42,531 nt of DNA from Acidobacteriota bacterium (GTDB lineage Bacteria; Acidobacteriota; Thermoanaerobaculia; UBA5066; Gp7-AA6), in NCBI GenBank assembly GCA_003222385.1, contig QHVV01000008.1, positions 1 to 42,531 of the forward strand, in the 5' to 3' direction. Below, piece after piece: positions 14,540 through 22,100 of the stretch (within the stretch, counting starts at the first letter, position 1; each line of letters begins with the position of its first letter). The notes beneath the pieces are model-generated. The model searched no databases. It saw only the letters and a program-made list of their open reading frames with translations, and had not been told where the DNA came from. Both the position numbers and the translations under genes were made by a program.

Positions 14540-15826
14540 CTACGCCGCCGCGTTCTCCGGCTTCGGACCCAGCCCGACCTTCCTCCGGAAGCGGTCGAAA
14601 CCGACCGATAGAAATACGAGCTCGATCCAGATCCGCGACATGAAGGGAACTCTTTCGACGCCCCCCGACAGGATCGTGGTGACGGCGGCGCGCATCTTCT
14701 CGAACGGGTCCCTGGTGCAGAACGCCTCGAAAAAGATGGGGTCGTAGAAGGCGTACACGAATCGGCGGAACCGCGCGACGAGGCGACGCGCCTCCCGGCT
14801 GTAAGGCTGGAGGTCGGCGGCGCGGACGTCACCGCGGGATGCGAGCGCACGGTCGATCCGGCGCGCTGCGCGCTCTCCCATGGCCATCGCGAGGAATACG
14901 CCGGTCGAAAAAACCGGGTCCAGAAAAGTCGCCGCATCCCCGACGAGCGCCCATCCCTCGCCCGCGGCGCGCGCCGAGGAGGTCGAGTAGTCCGAGATTC
15001 CGAAGACCCGGCTGGTCCGCCTCGATCCGGCGAGGATCGAGGTCATTCGCGCCGACCGGGCGAGAAGCCAGTCGAAACGCTCCTCGAGCGAAGCCTTTTC
15101 TCCGGCGCCTGTCCGGACGAGCGACGGCTCGAAGACCGCGCCGACGCTGCAGCTCGCGTCCGAGAACGGGATGATCCAGTACCAGACGCCCCGATCGATC
15201 GGCAGCAGGATGTCGCCGGGCCGCTGGTCCTCGGGCCATCGGATTCCGTCGTAGTGCGCGAAGAGGGCGCCCCGCTTCAGCCGCCGGTCGAAGCGCCGCG
15301 TCCCGAGCTGGCGTGAGAGCAGCGCGTCCTGTCCCGACGCGTCCACGACGACGCGCGCCCGGATCTCTTCCTCTGCGCCGCCGCGCGGTCGGGCGACCAC
15401 TCCGACCGCCCGGGTCCCGTCGAAGACGACGCGCGCGACAGCGGTCTCTTCCCGGATTTCCGCCCCCGATTCGGCGGCGTGGGAGAGCAGGAGGTGGTCG
15501 AAATCCGCGCGCTTGACCTGGTACGCCGACGGGTGCCTGTCGTCGATCCCGGTCGCGAAATCCACGGGTCGGATGCCTCCGGTCTCCTCGTTCCAGAAGT
15601 AAGCGCCGCGCTTCACTTGAAAGCCGGCGGAGCGGACCTTCTCCGCGACGCCGAGCCTCTCGAAAATCGGAAGGCTGAAGGGAAGGAGCGACTCCCCGAC
15701 GTGGAACCGCGGGAACTTCTCGCGCTCGAGGAGGACGACCCGGCGCCCCGCGCGGGCGAGGAAAGTCGCGACGGTCGAGCCGCCCGGGCCGCCTCCGATC
15801 ACGACCGCGTCGTAGAGACGAGACAT
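14540..15826 (-). CDS. Flavin-dependent oxidoreductase, tryptophan-halogenase-like
   Basis: 428 residues. The FAD fold starts YDAVVIGGGPGGSTVATFLARAGRRVVLLERE, followed by FPRFHVGESLLP, which is typical of the FAD halogenase/geranylgeranyl reductase group. The motif WYWIIPF matches the WxWxIP signature of flavin-dependent halogenases. The second FAD motif is GWALVGDAATFLDPVFSTGVFLAM. The C-terminus (FVYAFYDPIFFEAFCTRD) is long and aromatic. Many such proteins act as monooxygenases or reductases of lipids or carrier-bound substrates, so halogenation is not certain. It is convergent with the chalcone-isomerase-like gene and divergent from the ABC genes, with GAGAAT 6 nt before its ATG. Confidence 0.85.
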   Translation of the reverse strand: MSRLYDAVVIGGGPGGSTVATFLARAGRRVVLLEREKFPRFHVGESLLPFSLPIFERLGVAEKVRSAGFQVKRGAYFWNEETGGIRPVDFATGIDDRHPSAYQVKRADFDHLLLSHAAESGAEIREETAVARVVFDGTRAVGVVARPRGGAEEEIRARVVVDASGQDALLSRQLGTRRFDRRLKRGALFAHYDGIRWPEDQRPGDILLPIDRGVWYWIIPFSDASCSVGAVFEPSLVRTGAGEKASLEERFDWLLARSARMTSILAGSRRTSRVFGISDYSTSSARAAGEGWALVGDAATFLDPVFSTGVFLAMAMGERAARRIDRALASRGDVRAADLQPYSREARRLVARFRRFVYAFYDPIFFEAFCTRDPFEKMRAAVTTILSGGVERVPFMSRIWIELVFLSVGFDRFRRKVGLGPKPENAAA

Positions 15827-15832
15827 CGCGGC

Positions 15833-15850
15833 ATTCTCTCATTCCATAAT
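15833..15850. promoter_or_regulatory. Back-to-back putative -10 elements
   Basis: The 30-bp divergent gap contains GAGAAT on the minus strand (15838-15833), 6 nt from the flavoprotein ATG. It also has CATAAT on the plus strand (15845-15850), 6 nt from a TTG of the ABC ATPase gene. Both fit the near-leaderless layout seen elsewhere in the window. Confidence 0.4.
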
Positions 15851-15856
15851 GAGGCG

Positions 15857-16609
15857 TTGCCTCCTCCCGTGATCGAGTTCCGCGACGTCCGCAAGTCGTT
15901 CGGAGAGGCCCGGCCGGTTCTCGACGGGCTCTCGTTTTCCGTGGCGGAAGGGGAGACGCTCGCGCTCGTCGGTCCTTCGGGATGCGGGAAGACGACGGCC
16001 TTGAAGCTCGTGAACCGTCTCCTCGATCACGACTCCGGAGAGGTCCGCGTGTTCGGGCGCGACGTCCGGGGCGAGGACCCGATCGCTTTGCGGCGTCGGC
16101 TCGGTTACGTCATCCAGGAGGCGGGACTCTTTCCCCACTGGAGCGTGAAAGAGAACGTGGAGGCGGTTCCGCGGCTCCTCGGCTGGAAGCAGGCCGAAAG
16201 ACACGCACGGTCGGAAGAGCTGCTCGCGCTCGTCGCGCTTCCGGCCGCGGAATACGGCGAGCGGCGGCCGCGGCAGCTCTCCGGCGGACAGCGGCAGCGC
16301 GTGGGCGTCGCCCGTGCCCTCGCTGCCGACCCGCCCGTCCTCTTGATGGACGAGCCGTTCGGCGCGCTCGATCCGATCGCGCGGCGCTCGATGCAGAAGG
16401 AGTTCCTGGATTGGAAGCGGAGGCTTCGCAAGGCCGTGTTGCTGGTGACGCACGATCTGCGCGAAGCGTTCCGGCTGGGCGACCGCGTGGCGATCCTGGA
16501 CCGCGGGAAGGCGCGGCAGACCGGAACGCCGCGGGAGATCCTCGCCGCGCCGGCGGACGACTTCGTGCGCGAGTTCGTGTCCGACGAGCTTCCGGGAGCT
16601 CCGCCCTGA
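15857..16609 (+). CDS. Osmoprotectant/glycine-betaine ABC transporter ATPase
   Basis: 250 residues from TTG 15857 (GTG 15869 is the alternative; the track start is far upstream in antisense territory). ABC motifs are in order: Walker A GPSGCGKTT, Q-loop YVIQEAGLFPHWSV, signature LSGGQRQRVGVARAL, Walker B VLLMDEPFGALD and H-loop LLVTHD. FPHWSVKENVEAVPRLLGW resembles OpuCA/OsmV ATPases. The CBS domains found in many OpuCA/ProV proteins are absent, so it is a short form. It energises uptake of quaternary amines at the inner membrane and overlaps the permease gene by 4 nt. Confidence 0.9.
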   Translation: MPPPVIEFRDVRKSFGEARPVLDGLSFSVAEGETLALVGPSGCGKTTALKLVNRLLDHDSGEVRVFGRDVRGEDPIALRRRLGYVIQEAGLFPHWSVKENVEAVPRLLGWKQAERHARSEELLALVALPAAEYGERRPRQLSGGQRQRVGVARALAADPPVLLMDEPFGALDPIARRSMQKEFLDWKRRLRKAVLLVTHDLREAFRLGDRVAILDRGKARQTGTPREILAAPADDFVREFVSDELPGAPP

Positions 16610-17235
16610 GCGGCCTCGCCGCTTATTTCTGGGAGCGGCGGACCGAGATCGCCGCTCTGACGGGAGAGCACGTCGTGCTGGTGGTCGTCTCGACGGCGCT
16701 CGCCGTCGGAATCGGAGTTCCGCTCGGCGTCGCGCTCACGCGGCGCCCCCGCCTGGCGCGCCCTGTCCTCGGCTTCGCAAACGTGGTCCAGACGATTCCG
16801 AGCCTCGCGCTCTTCGGTTTTCTCATTCCGATCCCCTTCATCGGCGGCATCGGAGCGCGCACCGCGATCGCCGCGCTCATCGTCTACGCGCTCCTTCCCA
16901 TCCTCCGAAACACGCACGCCGGGATCGCCTCGGTGGACCCCGCGGTGATCGAGTCCGCGACCGGGCTGGGCATGACGAAGCGGCAGCGCTTGTGGTTGGT
17001 GGAGCTGCCGCTCGCGCTGCCGGTCGTGCTCGCCGGCGTCCGGATCGCGACGGTGGTTTCGATCGGCCTCGCGACGATTGCCGCGGCCATCGGGGCGGGC
17101 GGCCTCGGGGTCCTGATCTACCGGGGCGTCGCGATCGTCGATCACCGTCTGATCCTCGCCGGCGCGGTTCCCGCGGCCCTGCTCGCGCTCGCAGCGGACG
17201 CAGGTCTGGGCTTCGCCGAGCGCCGCCTCCGATGA
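16606..17235 (+). CDS. Osmoprotectant ABC transporter permease (OpuCB/OsmW-like)
   Basis: 209 residues if translation starts at CTG 16606, which overlaps the ATPase stop as CTGA and has GGGAG 9 nt upstream. No ATG, GTG or TTG lies between the conserved N-terminus (LAAYFWERRTEIAALTGEH) and the ATPase stop. About five to six membrane segments are visible (VVLVVVSTALAVGIGVPLGVAL, IAALIVYALLPILRNTHAGI). The BPD_transp signature is SATGLGMTKRQRLWLVELPLALPVVLAGVR. It pairs with the upstream ATPase and the 17287-18159 binding protein. The stop codon directly abuts a 48-bp repeat copy. Confidence 0.88.
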   Translation: MSGLAAYFWERRTEIAALTGEHVVLVVVSTALAVGIGVPLGVALTRRPRLARPVLGFANVVQTIPSLALFGFLIPIPFIGGIGARTAIAALIVYALLPILRNTHAGIASVDPAVIESATGLGMTKRQRLWLVELPLALPVVLAGVRIATVVSIGLATIAAAIGAGGLGVLIYRGVAIVDHRLILAGAVPAALLALAADAGLGFAERRLR

Positions 17236-17282
17236 TGGGGTCAGGTCTCCACTTGCCACATCGGGGGCCACGCTGCCACATG
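17235..17282 (+). repeat. 48-bp repeat, left copy of an inverted pair
   Basis: Begins ATGGGGTCAGGTCTCCACTT at the last base of the permease stop. It matches the copy at 18201-18248 on the other strand at 43 of 48 positions, with the first 27 identical. Each copy contains a shorter internal echo of its own motif (GGGTCAGG followed by TGCCACAT). Together they bracket the binding-protein gene. Confidence 0.85.
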
Positions 17283-17286
17283 CCCG

Positions 17287-18159
17287 CTAGCGCGATTTCA
17301 CCGTCCTTCTGAGGAACTCGCGCGCGACGTCCTCCGGTCGCCGCTTGTCCTTGTCGACCGCCGCGTTCATTTTTCGCATCGTCGCGGCGTCGATCGTACC
17401 GGCGAGCGAGTCGAAGAACGCCCGGACCGCCGGGCGCTGCCAGACCTCCGGTCTCAGAACGAACGCCGCCTCGTACGGCGGGAAGTACCGCCGGTCGTCC
17501 TCGAGCACCACTCCTCCGATCGCGTCAATCAGGCCGTCGGTCGAGTTGCCCGCGACGAGGTCGACCCGGCGGCTGGCGAGCGCCTGATAAAGGAGTCCGA
17601 GATCCATCTGCACGGGCCGCTGTGAGAAGCGGAGGCCGTAGGTCCGTGCGAGCCCCGGGAAGCCGTCTTCGCGCTCGAGGAACTCGTATCCGAAACCGGG
17701 CCGGATCTCCGGGTGCGCCGCCAGGTCGGAGATCTTCGTGATGTGAAGGCGCGCCGCGTCGTCGCGGCGCATGACGAGCGCGAAAGTGTTCTCGAAACCG
17801 AGGGGAGCCGACCAGACGAGGTTCCAGCTCTTCCGGTACTCCTTCGCGACTTCGGCTCGGACGACCTGCGGCTCCGAGACCGGTTTACGGGCGAGGATCG
17901 CTGTGAATGCGGTTCCGGTGTACTCCGGATAGAGGCCGAGCTCGCCGGCCTTCAAGGCCTGATGACAGACGAACGTGCCGCCCAGGTTCAGCCGGCGGTC
18001 GACGCGCACGCCGCGGGCCTCGAGTCCCTGCGCCGCGATTTCACCCAGGATGACCTGCTCGGAGAAATTCTTCGACCCGACCCGGATCGGCGGTTCGCCT
18101 TCCCGATGGCAGGCGCTCGCGAGCGCCAGAAGTACGGCGAGGGCTCCGCGCGCTTTCAC
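17287..18159 (-). CDS. Osmoprotectant ABC transporter substrate-binding lipoprotein
   Basis: 290 residues. The leader MKARGALAVLLALASACHREG ends in a lipobox-like LASAC. The OpuAC fold starts PPIRVGSKNFSEQVILGEIAAQGLE, followed by NLGGTFVCHQALKAGELGLYPEYTGTAF, typical of OpuCC/OsmX choline/betaine-binding proteins. DLVAGNSTDGLIDAIGG and DDRRYFPPYEAAFVL also fit. It delivers a quaternary amine to the OpuCA/CB pair upstream. It is oddly oriented: it runs on the minus strand facing the permease, bracketed by inverted 48-bp repeats, instead of following it on the plus strand. Start GTG 18159; a CACTAA hexamer lies 3 nt before it. Confidence 0.9.
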   Translation of the reverse strand: MKARGALAVLLALASACHREGEPPIRVGSKNFSEQVILGEIAAQGLEARGVRVDRRLNLGGTFVCHQALKAGELGLYPEYTGTAFTAILARKPVSEPQVVRAEVAKEYRKSWNLVWSAPLGFENTFALVMRRDDAARLHITKISDLAAHPEIRPGFGYEFLEREDGFPGLARTYGLRFSQRPVQMDLGLLYQALASRRVDLVAGNSTDGLIDAIGGVVLEDDRRYFPPYEAAFVLRPEVWQRPAVRAFFDSLAGTIDAATMRKMNAAVDKDKRRPEDVAREFLRRTVKSR

Positions 18160-18200
18160 GTCTTAGTGTGATGTTCCAGCCCCGAAAGCGACCGGGCGTC

Positions 18201-18248
18201 GATGTGGCAGCCTGACCCTCAATGTGGCAAGTGGAGACCTGACCCCAT
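18201..18248 (-). repeat. 48-bp repeat, right copy of an inverted pair
   Basis: On the minus strand it reads ATGGGGTCAGGTCTCCACTT, starting 1 nt after the TAA of the ferritin-like gene. It is the inverted partner of 17235-17282 (43/48 identical). Both neighbouring outer genes therefore end exactly where a copy starts, and both copies read in the direction of the gene they follow. Confidence 0.85.
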
Positions 18249-18803
18249 TTAATTTTCGATCAAGCGGAACGTCGGGACGACGTCCCGTCCGAGCACGCTC
18301 CTCAGAACGGTCGCGTGGAGCACCTCGTCCGACAGGATCCGGCCGGCGGACGCGGAAAGCGCGCGGTCCTGGAACTTGTCGACGACCGTCAGGTAGGCGC
18401 GCGCCGCCCCCACTTCGAGCTTGAACGCGAGCTCGAGCACGTCCTTCTCGTTCGCGAGCGGGACCCCGAAGACGTACTCCTTCTTCGGTTCGACCGGGCT
18501 TCCTCCCTTGCGCTTGACCGCGTCCACGATCAGGTCGCGGTGGATCTCGTGGCTGCCCTGGAACGCGAGACCGACTTCCTTCGCTTTCGCGGAGAGGAGG
18601 CCGCTCTTCCCGGCGAGGCCGTACGCCCAGATGGCCTCGTGCTCGAGCGCGAGCGCCGTGTTCAGGAGCGTGATGTCGTCTCCCGGTGCGGCGCCTTCCT
18701 TCGGGGAAAGCCCGATCAGAGGGCGGCCGGCGGCGGCGAGACCGAGCGCGAGGCCGGTCCGGGCGGCTGCGCGAAAAAAGTCGCGGCGCGGTTGGTGAAT
18801 CAT
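18249..18803 (-). CDS. Ferritin-like (DUF4439/Ferritin_2-type) exported protein
   Basis: 184 residues from ATG 18803, chosen because GAGGAG lies 6 nt upstream. The leader PRRDFFRAAARTGLALGLAAAG is TAT-like, suggesting export of a folded, metal-loaded protein. The four-helix ferritin-like core carries likely di-metal ligands: ALEHEAIWAYGL, GSHEIHRDLIVDAV, KLEVGAARAYLTVVD and DEVLHATVLRSVLG. These are Glu/His positions typical of the family. It may store or oxidise iron or another metal in the periplasm. It is downstream of and co-oriented with the DUF4331 gene, but a strong terminator sits between them. Confidence 0.8.
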   Translation of the reverse strand: MIHQPRRDFFRAAARTGLALGLAAAGRPLIGLSPKEGAAPGDDITLLNTALALEHEAIWAYGLAGKSGLLSAKAKEVGLAFQGSHEIHRDLIVDAVKRKGGSPVEPKKEYVFGVPLANEKDVLELAFKLEVGAARAYLTVVDKFQDRALSASAGRILSDEVLHATVLRSVLGRDVVPTFRLIEN

Positions 18804-18859
18804 GCGCACTCCTCGGTAAGACGCGAGACGGAAAACGAAAGTCTAAATCACCGTTCGAG

Positions 18860-18894
18860 AAAAATCCCCGGCCCGGCGCGCAGCCGGACCGGGG
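18860..18894 (-). terminator. Rho-independent terminator of the DUF4331 gene
   Basis: On the minus strand, 20 nt after the DUF4331 stop, a GC-rich hairpin with arms CCCCGG.CCGGC and GCCGG.CCGGGG (18866-18894) is followed by ATTTTTC. The stem has one mismatch and a 5-nt loop. Confidence 0.8.
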
Positions 18895-18914
18895 ACGAAA
18901 AGATCAGACCGTCC

Positions 18915-20408
18915 TTACTCCGCGCCGAAGTGGATCACCTGCGGCACGTCGTCGTGGCGGTGTTCGAAACCGGAGTGCGGCGTCGCCAACCACGGGAACG
19001 CCGGGTTGAACGCCTTGTCCGGCCCGTCCACGCCGTCGCCCAGCTGGTTGTTCGGCGCGTGGTTGAACGCCGGAACGAGGACGCCTGCCAGGATCTGGAG
19101 CTCGATGTCCACCACGTCGTCGTAGGGACGGCGTCCGTTCGGGAAGCCCGCCAGGTCGCCGCCGAGGACTCCCATGCGGTTCGCGAGCGAAGGCGGGGTC
19201 GGGAAGACGGCGACGTTCAATCGAAGCTGGTCCGAAACGACCTCTCCGGGCCGCCGCGTGAGCCCGTCGACTCCGAGGACGACCGCCAGAAGGTCGTTGC
19301 GCGGCGCGGGAGGGGAATCGATGTTGAAGAGGGCCTTCAGGATCTTGGGAACCTCCGGGTCGAGCACCGAAGGCGCGAACTGCGCGTCGACGGAGGGGTA
19401 GGAAGCGTTGAACAGGTCCTTCTGGCCGAGAGGGATGACGACCTCGTTGACGAGCGGCACCCCGAGGCGCGAGACCTGGACCCAGGCGCCGGAGTCCGCG
19501 GGCTTCTGCCCGGTGTCCGAAAGGACCCGGTTCTGGAGACGCCACGTCGAGGACCACATGCTGATGATCGCGTTGGGATCGGTCGTCATCGTCGGGAGAG
19601 TGTGGTTCTTGGTGAGCTGATAGACCGGGACGGAGAGCGCGATCGTGTGCGTGTTGAACCCGGCGAGGCCGTTCCTGCCTCCGCCCATGTTGCCGGGCAG
19701 AGTGCCGGCCCGGAAATTGATCAGGTCGAAGATCATCCCGAGGTCCGCGTAGAAGCCGTCGGCGCGCGGTCCCGCGAAAACCTTCGTGTCCTGATCGATC
19801 GTGTAGACCGTGCTCGCGATGTCGGATCCCTTGCCGTACCCCGCGCCCGCAGGAGTCCCGGCCGCGCCCGGGAACGACTTCGGACCGACGTTGTTCGGCG
19901 CCTCGAGCAGGTCGTTTCCGAGGACGACCTTTGCGCCCGCGGCCTGGTCGGGAGAGGGACCCAGGATCTTCTCGACCTTGTACGTGTAGTACACGTTCAG
20001 GTTGGGATCGGTCGGGGAAAGGACCGGGCCGGTGTTCTGCAGCCACGTGTTCGGATTGCGAACGTGACGCGTGAACGTGACGCGATAGACGACGTCCTCG
20101 ATCGCGTCCCCGTCCCAGTCGACGTTGAACTCGTAGCGGATGCTTTCGCCGAAGTGCCAGAAGTTCGGTCCTCCGGCCGGCTCCTCGAGAGGAATCCAGT
20201 TGCCGATCATCACCACCCGGCCGCCCTCCAGCGGGTCGAGGAAGAAGTACGTGTCGGTGTTGTCCGCCTCCGGATCGGTGCTGATGAGCGGCGCTTCACG
20301 GTGGCTCGACGCCCGGGCGGCCGGCGGAGCGAGCGCTCCGGCGAGGAAGAGAGCGAGAGCGGCGGCCCAGACTCGACCGCTGCCTGAATGACGCAGGAGC
20401 TTCTTCAT
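18915..20408 (-). CDS. DUF4331 exported protein
   Basis: 497 residues from ATG 20408, preceded by AAGGAGG; the track's 991-residue ORF is an overlong open frame. The signal peptide is residues ~1-33 (MKKLLRHSGSGRVWAAALALFLAGALAPPAARASSH). The mature protein starts SSHREAPLISTDPEADNTDTYFFLDP, the DUF4331 hallmark. Further motifs are NIVRFEFNVDW-like YEFNVDWDGDAIEDVVYRVTF, DLGMIFDLINFRAG and NEVVIPLGQKDLFNASYP. The last segment is AFNPAFPWLATPHSGFEHRH. The function is not established; these proteins are often found with ECF sigma genes, as here. The divergent sigma/anti-sigma pair starts 105 bp away. Confidence 0.88.
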   Translation of the reverse strand: MKKLLRHSGSGRVWAAALALFLAGALAPPAARASSHREAPLISTDPEADNTDTYFFLDPLEGGRVVMIGNWIPLEEPAGGPNFWHFGESIRYEFNVDWDGDAIEDVVYRVTFTRHVRNPNTWLQNTGPVLSPTDPNLNVYYTYKVEKILGPSPDQAAGAKVVLGNDLLEAPNNVGPKSFPGAAGTPAGAGYGKGSDIASTVYTIDQDTKVFAGPRADGFYADLGMIFDLINFRAGTLPGNMGGGRNGLAGFNTHTIALSVPVYQLTKNHTLPTMTTDPNAIISMWSSTWRLQNRVLSDTGQKPADSGAWVQVSRLGVPLVNEVVIPLGQKDLFNASYPSVDAQFAPSVLDPEVPKILKALFNIDSPPAPRNDLLAVVLGVDGLTRRPGEVVSDQLRLNVAVFPTPPSLANRMGVLGGDLAGFPNGRRPYDDVVDIELQILAGVLVPAFNHAPNNQLGDGVDGPDKAFNPAFPWLATPHSGFEHRHDDVPQVIHFGAE

Positions 20409-20513
20409 CGGTTCCTCCTTCTTTCCTGGTCGATTACGGCTCCCGAATCCCGGTTGGATTTCTGTTCGGGCGAAAAGAGTATCCTTCGGCGCCCCTCGAT
20501 CGGAAGACGTTCG

Positions 20514-21107
20514 ATGAAGCCGCGTGGACAGCCGGAAGACCGCGATCGGAGCGATCGGACGCTGGTCGCCGAGATCCAGGGACGGGACTCCGACGCCCTC
20601 GCTCTCCTGTACGACCGCCATGCGCCACGGCTCCTGGGAGTTGCCGACCGGATCCTGGGAAAAACCGGCGAGGCCGAGGAGGTCGTCCAGGAGGTCTTCC
20701 TCTATGCGTGGAGGGCGGCCTCGTCCTTCGACCCGTTCCGCGGCTCCGTCCTGGCCTGGTTGATCGTGGCGACCCGCAGTCGCGCCCTCGACCGGTTGCG
20801 GGCGAGGAGGCCAGCGACCTCGGCGCAACCTGGAGGCCCCGATGCGCTCGCCCGCGTCGCCGCGCGGGACGACGTCGAAGCCGGCTCCGCATCGCGCGAA
20901 TGGGAGGCGATCTGCCGGGCCGCGATCGGGGGCTTGCCCGACGACCAGCAGCGCGCGCTCGAGCTCGCTTATTTCGACGGGCTCACCCACTCCGAAATCG
21001 CGGAGCGGACGAGGGCTCCGCTGGGAACCGTCAAGACCCGCATCCGTCTGGGTTTGATGAAACTTCGCGAACACCTGCGGCCGTACTGGGGAAAGACGAA
21101 TGCATAG
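20514..21107 (+). CDS. ECF-type RNA polymerase sigma factor
   Basis: 197 residues from ATG 20514 (GGAAG upstream). The track's start at 20388 lies in the promoter region. Sigma-2 region: AEIQGRDSDALALLYDRHAPRLLGVADRIL and EAEEVVQEVFLYAWRAASSFDPFRGSVLAWL. Sigma-4 region: GLPDDQQRALELAYFDGLTHSEIAERTRAPLGTVKTRIRLGLMKLREHL, an SigK-like pattern. It directs polymerase to stress promoters and is held by the anti-sigma factor encoded next (8-nt overlap). The DUF4331 gene is the obvious candidate target. TATCCT about 28 nt upstream could be a -10. Confidence 0.95.
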   Translation: MKPRGQPEDRDRSDRTLVAEIQGRDSDALALLYDRHAPRLLGVADRILGKTGEAEEVVQEVFLYAWRAASSFDPFRGSVLAWLIVATRSRALDRLRARRPATSAQPGGPDALARVAARDDVEAGSASREWEAICRAAIGGLPDDQQRALELAYFDGLTHSEIAERTRAPLGTVKTRIRLGLMKLREHLRPYWGKTNA

Positions 21108-21876
21108 CGAGAGGCACGAAGAGCTCGTCTCGCTGGCCGCTCTCGGCCTCCCCCTGGAGGACGACGCCGCCGAGTACGCGCGTCTCCTCGAGGAGGGCTG
21201 CCCGAGCTGCGAGGCCCTCCTGCCCGAGCTGCGCCTCGCGGCCTCGAGCCTGGCGGCGACGGTGCCTCCGCGGCGGCCACCTGCCTCTCTGCGCGACGAG
21301 CTCCTGGCTTCGCTTTCGCCCGCGAAGCGTCCCTCGGCTGCTTCGCGTCCCTCCGCGTCCGCCGCGTGGGTGTTCGCCGCGGCCGCGGCCGTCCTTTTCG
21401 TGATGATCGCTCTCGACGACGCGCGCCTGCGCCGCCAGCGCGAAGAGCTTCGCGCCCACAACTCGGATCTGGCCGCCGCGGTCGAGAGCAGCCGATCGGA
21501 GATCGCGCGGCGGGATCTTCGGGCGCGGGTGCTCGAGAGCGACGACGTGCGAGTGCTCTTCCTGGGAGGGAAGGGGCCGCAGCCGAACGCGCGGGCGAAA
21601 GTCTTCTGGAGCGAACGGGTCAGGCGCGGATTCCTCGTGGCCGGCAACCTGGCTCCGCTCCCGGCGGACCGGCAGTACCAGCTCTGGGTCTTCGTCGACG
21701 GGAAGCCGGTGGACACCGGCGTCTTCGATCCGGATCCCTCGGGCCGCGCCCTCTTCGAGTCGAAAGAGCTGGCGGCGAACCGGACCGCCCAGAACTTTGC
21801 GGTCACCATCGAGCCGCGAGGGGGGCTGCCGCAGCCTTCCGGACCGATCGTGCTCGCCGGAACGCCTTCGGGTTGA
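21100..21876 (+). CDS. Anti-sigma factor, RskA-like
   Basis: 258 residues overlapping the sigma gene by 8 nt, so translation is coupled. The N-terminal cytosolic part (MHSERHEELVSLAALGLPLEDDA, then EEGCPSCEALLPELRLAA) has the His and Cys-x2-Cys of a zinc-type anti-sigma domain. One membrane segment follows (AAWVFAAAAAVLFVMIAL). The outside part is an anti-sigma-K C-terminal domain: VFWSERVRRGFLVAGNLAPLPADRQYQLWVFVDGKPVDTGVFDPDPSG. It should sequester the sigma factor and release it on an envelope signal. A GC hairpin lies 15 bp downstream. Confidence 0.92.
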   Translation: MHSERHEELVSLAALGLPLEDDAAEYARLLEEGCPSCEALLPELRLAASSLAATVPPRRPPASLRDELLASLSPAKRPSAASRPSASAAWVFAAAAAVLFVMIALDDARLRRQREELRAHNSDLAAAVESSRSEIARRDLRARVLESDDVRVLFLGGKGPQPNARAKVFWSERVRRGFLVAGNLAPLPADRQYQLWVFVDGKPVDTGVFDPDPSGRALFESKELAANRTAQNFAVTIEPRGGLPQPSGPIVLAGTPSG

Positions 21877-21890
21877 CCCTCCAAAAGCAA

Positions 21891-21916
21891 CGCCGCCCCG
21901 ATTTCTCGGAGCGGCG
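21891..21916. terminator. GC hairpin after the anti-sigma gene
   Basis: CGCCGCcCCG, a 6-nt loop, then CGGaGCGGCG: ten-base arms with one internal mismatch, 15 bp after the anti-sigma stop. There is no long T run on the plus strand; on the minus strand GTTGCTTTTGG follows. The rest of 21917-22100 holds a perfect 12-bp palindrome GGAGGATCCTCC (22073-22084) and nothing else I recognise. Confidence 0.45.
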
Positions 21917-22100
21917 TGTTCGAGTCGGTCCAGCCAGTTTGTGCGAAAGGCGCGGTCCGACGCTATTTGATGAGAGCAAAGTCCGTGCCCGGACGCCGTC
22001 CCGAGCGCGGTGAGGGATCTCTTCGGCCCAAAGTGCCGATATTCCCGGGCCCTGGCGGGCCTCGGAACGACAGGAGGATCCTCCGAAATGTTACGGCGGG

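Noticed and set aside
18315-20387. 690-residue plus-strand ORF
   Set aside because: Antisense to the ferritin-like and DUF4331 genes and crosses the terminator between them; no recognisable motif.
20409-21890. N-terminal part of the 991-residue minus-strand ORF
   Set aside because: Only residues after ATG 20408 (with AAGGAGG and a signal peptide) are DUF4331. The upstream part is antisense to the sigma and anti-sigma genes.
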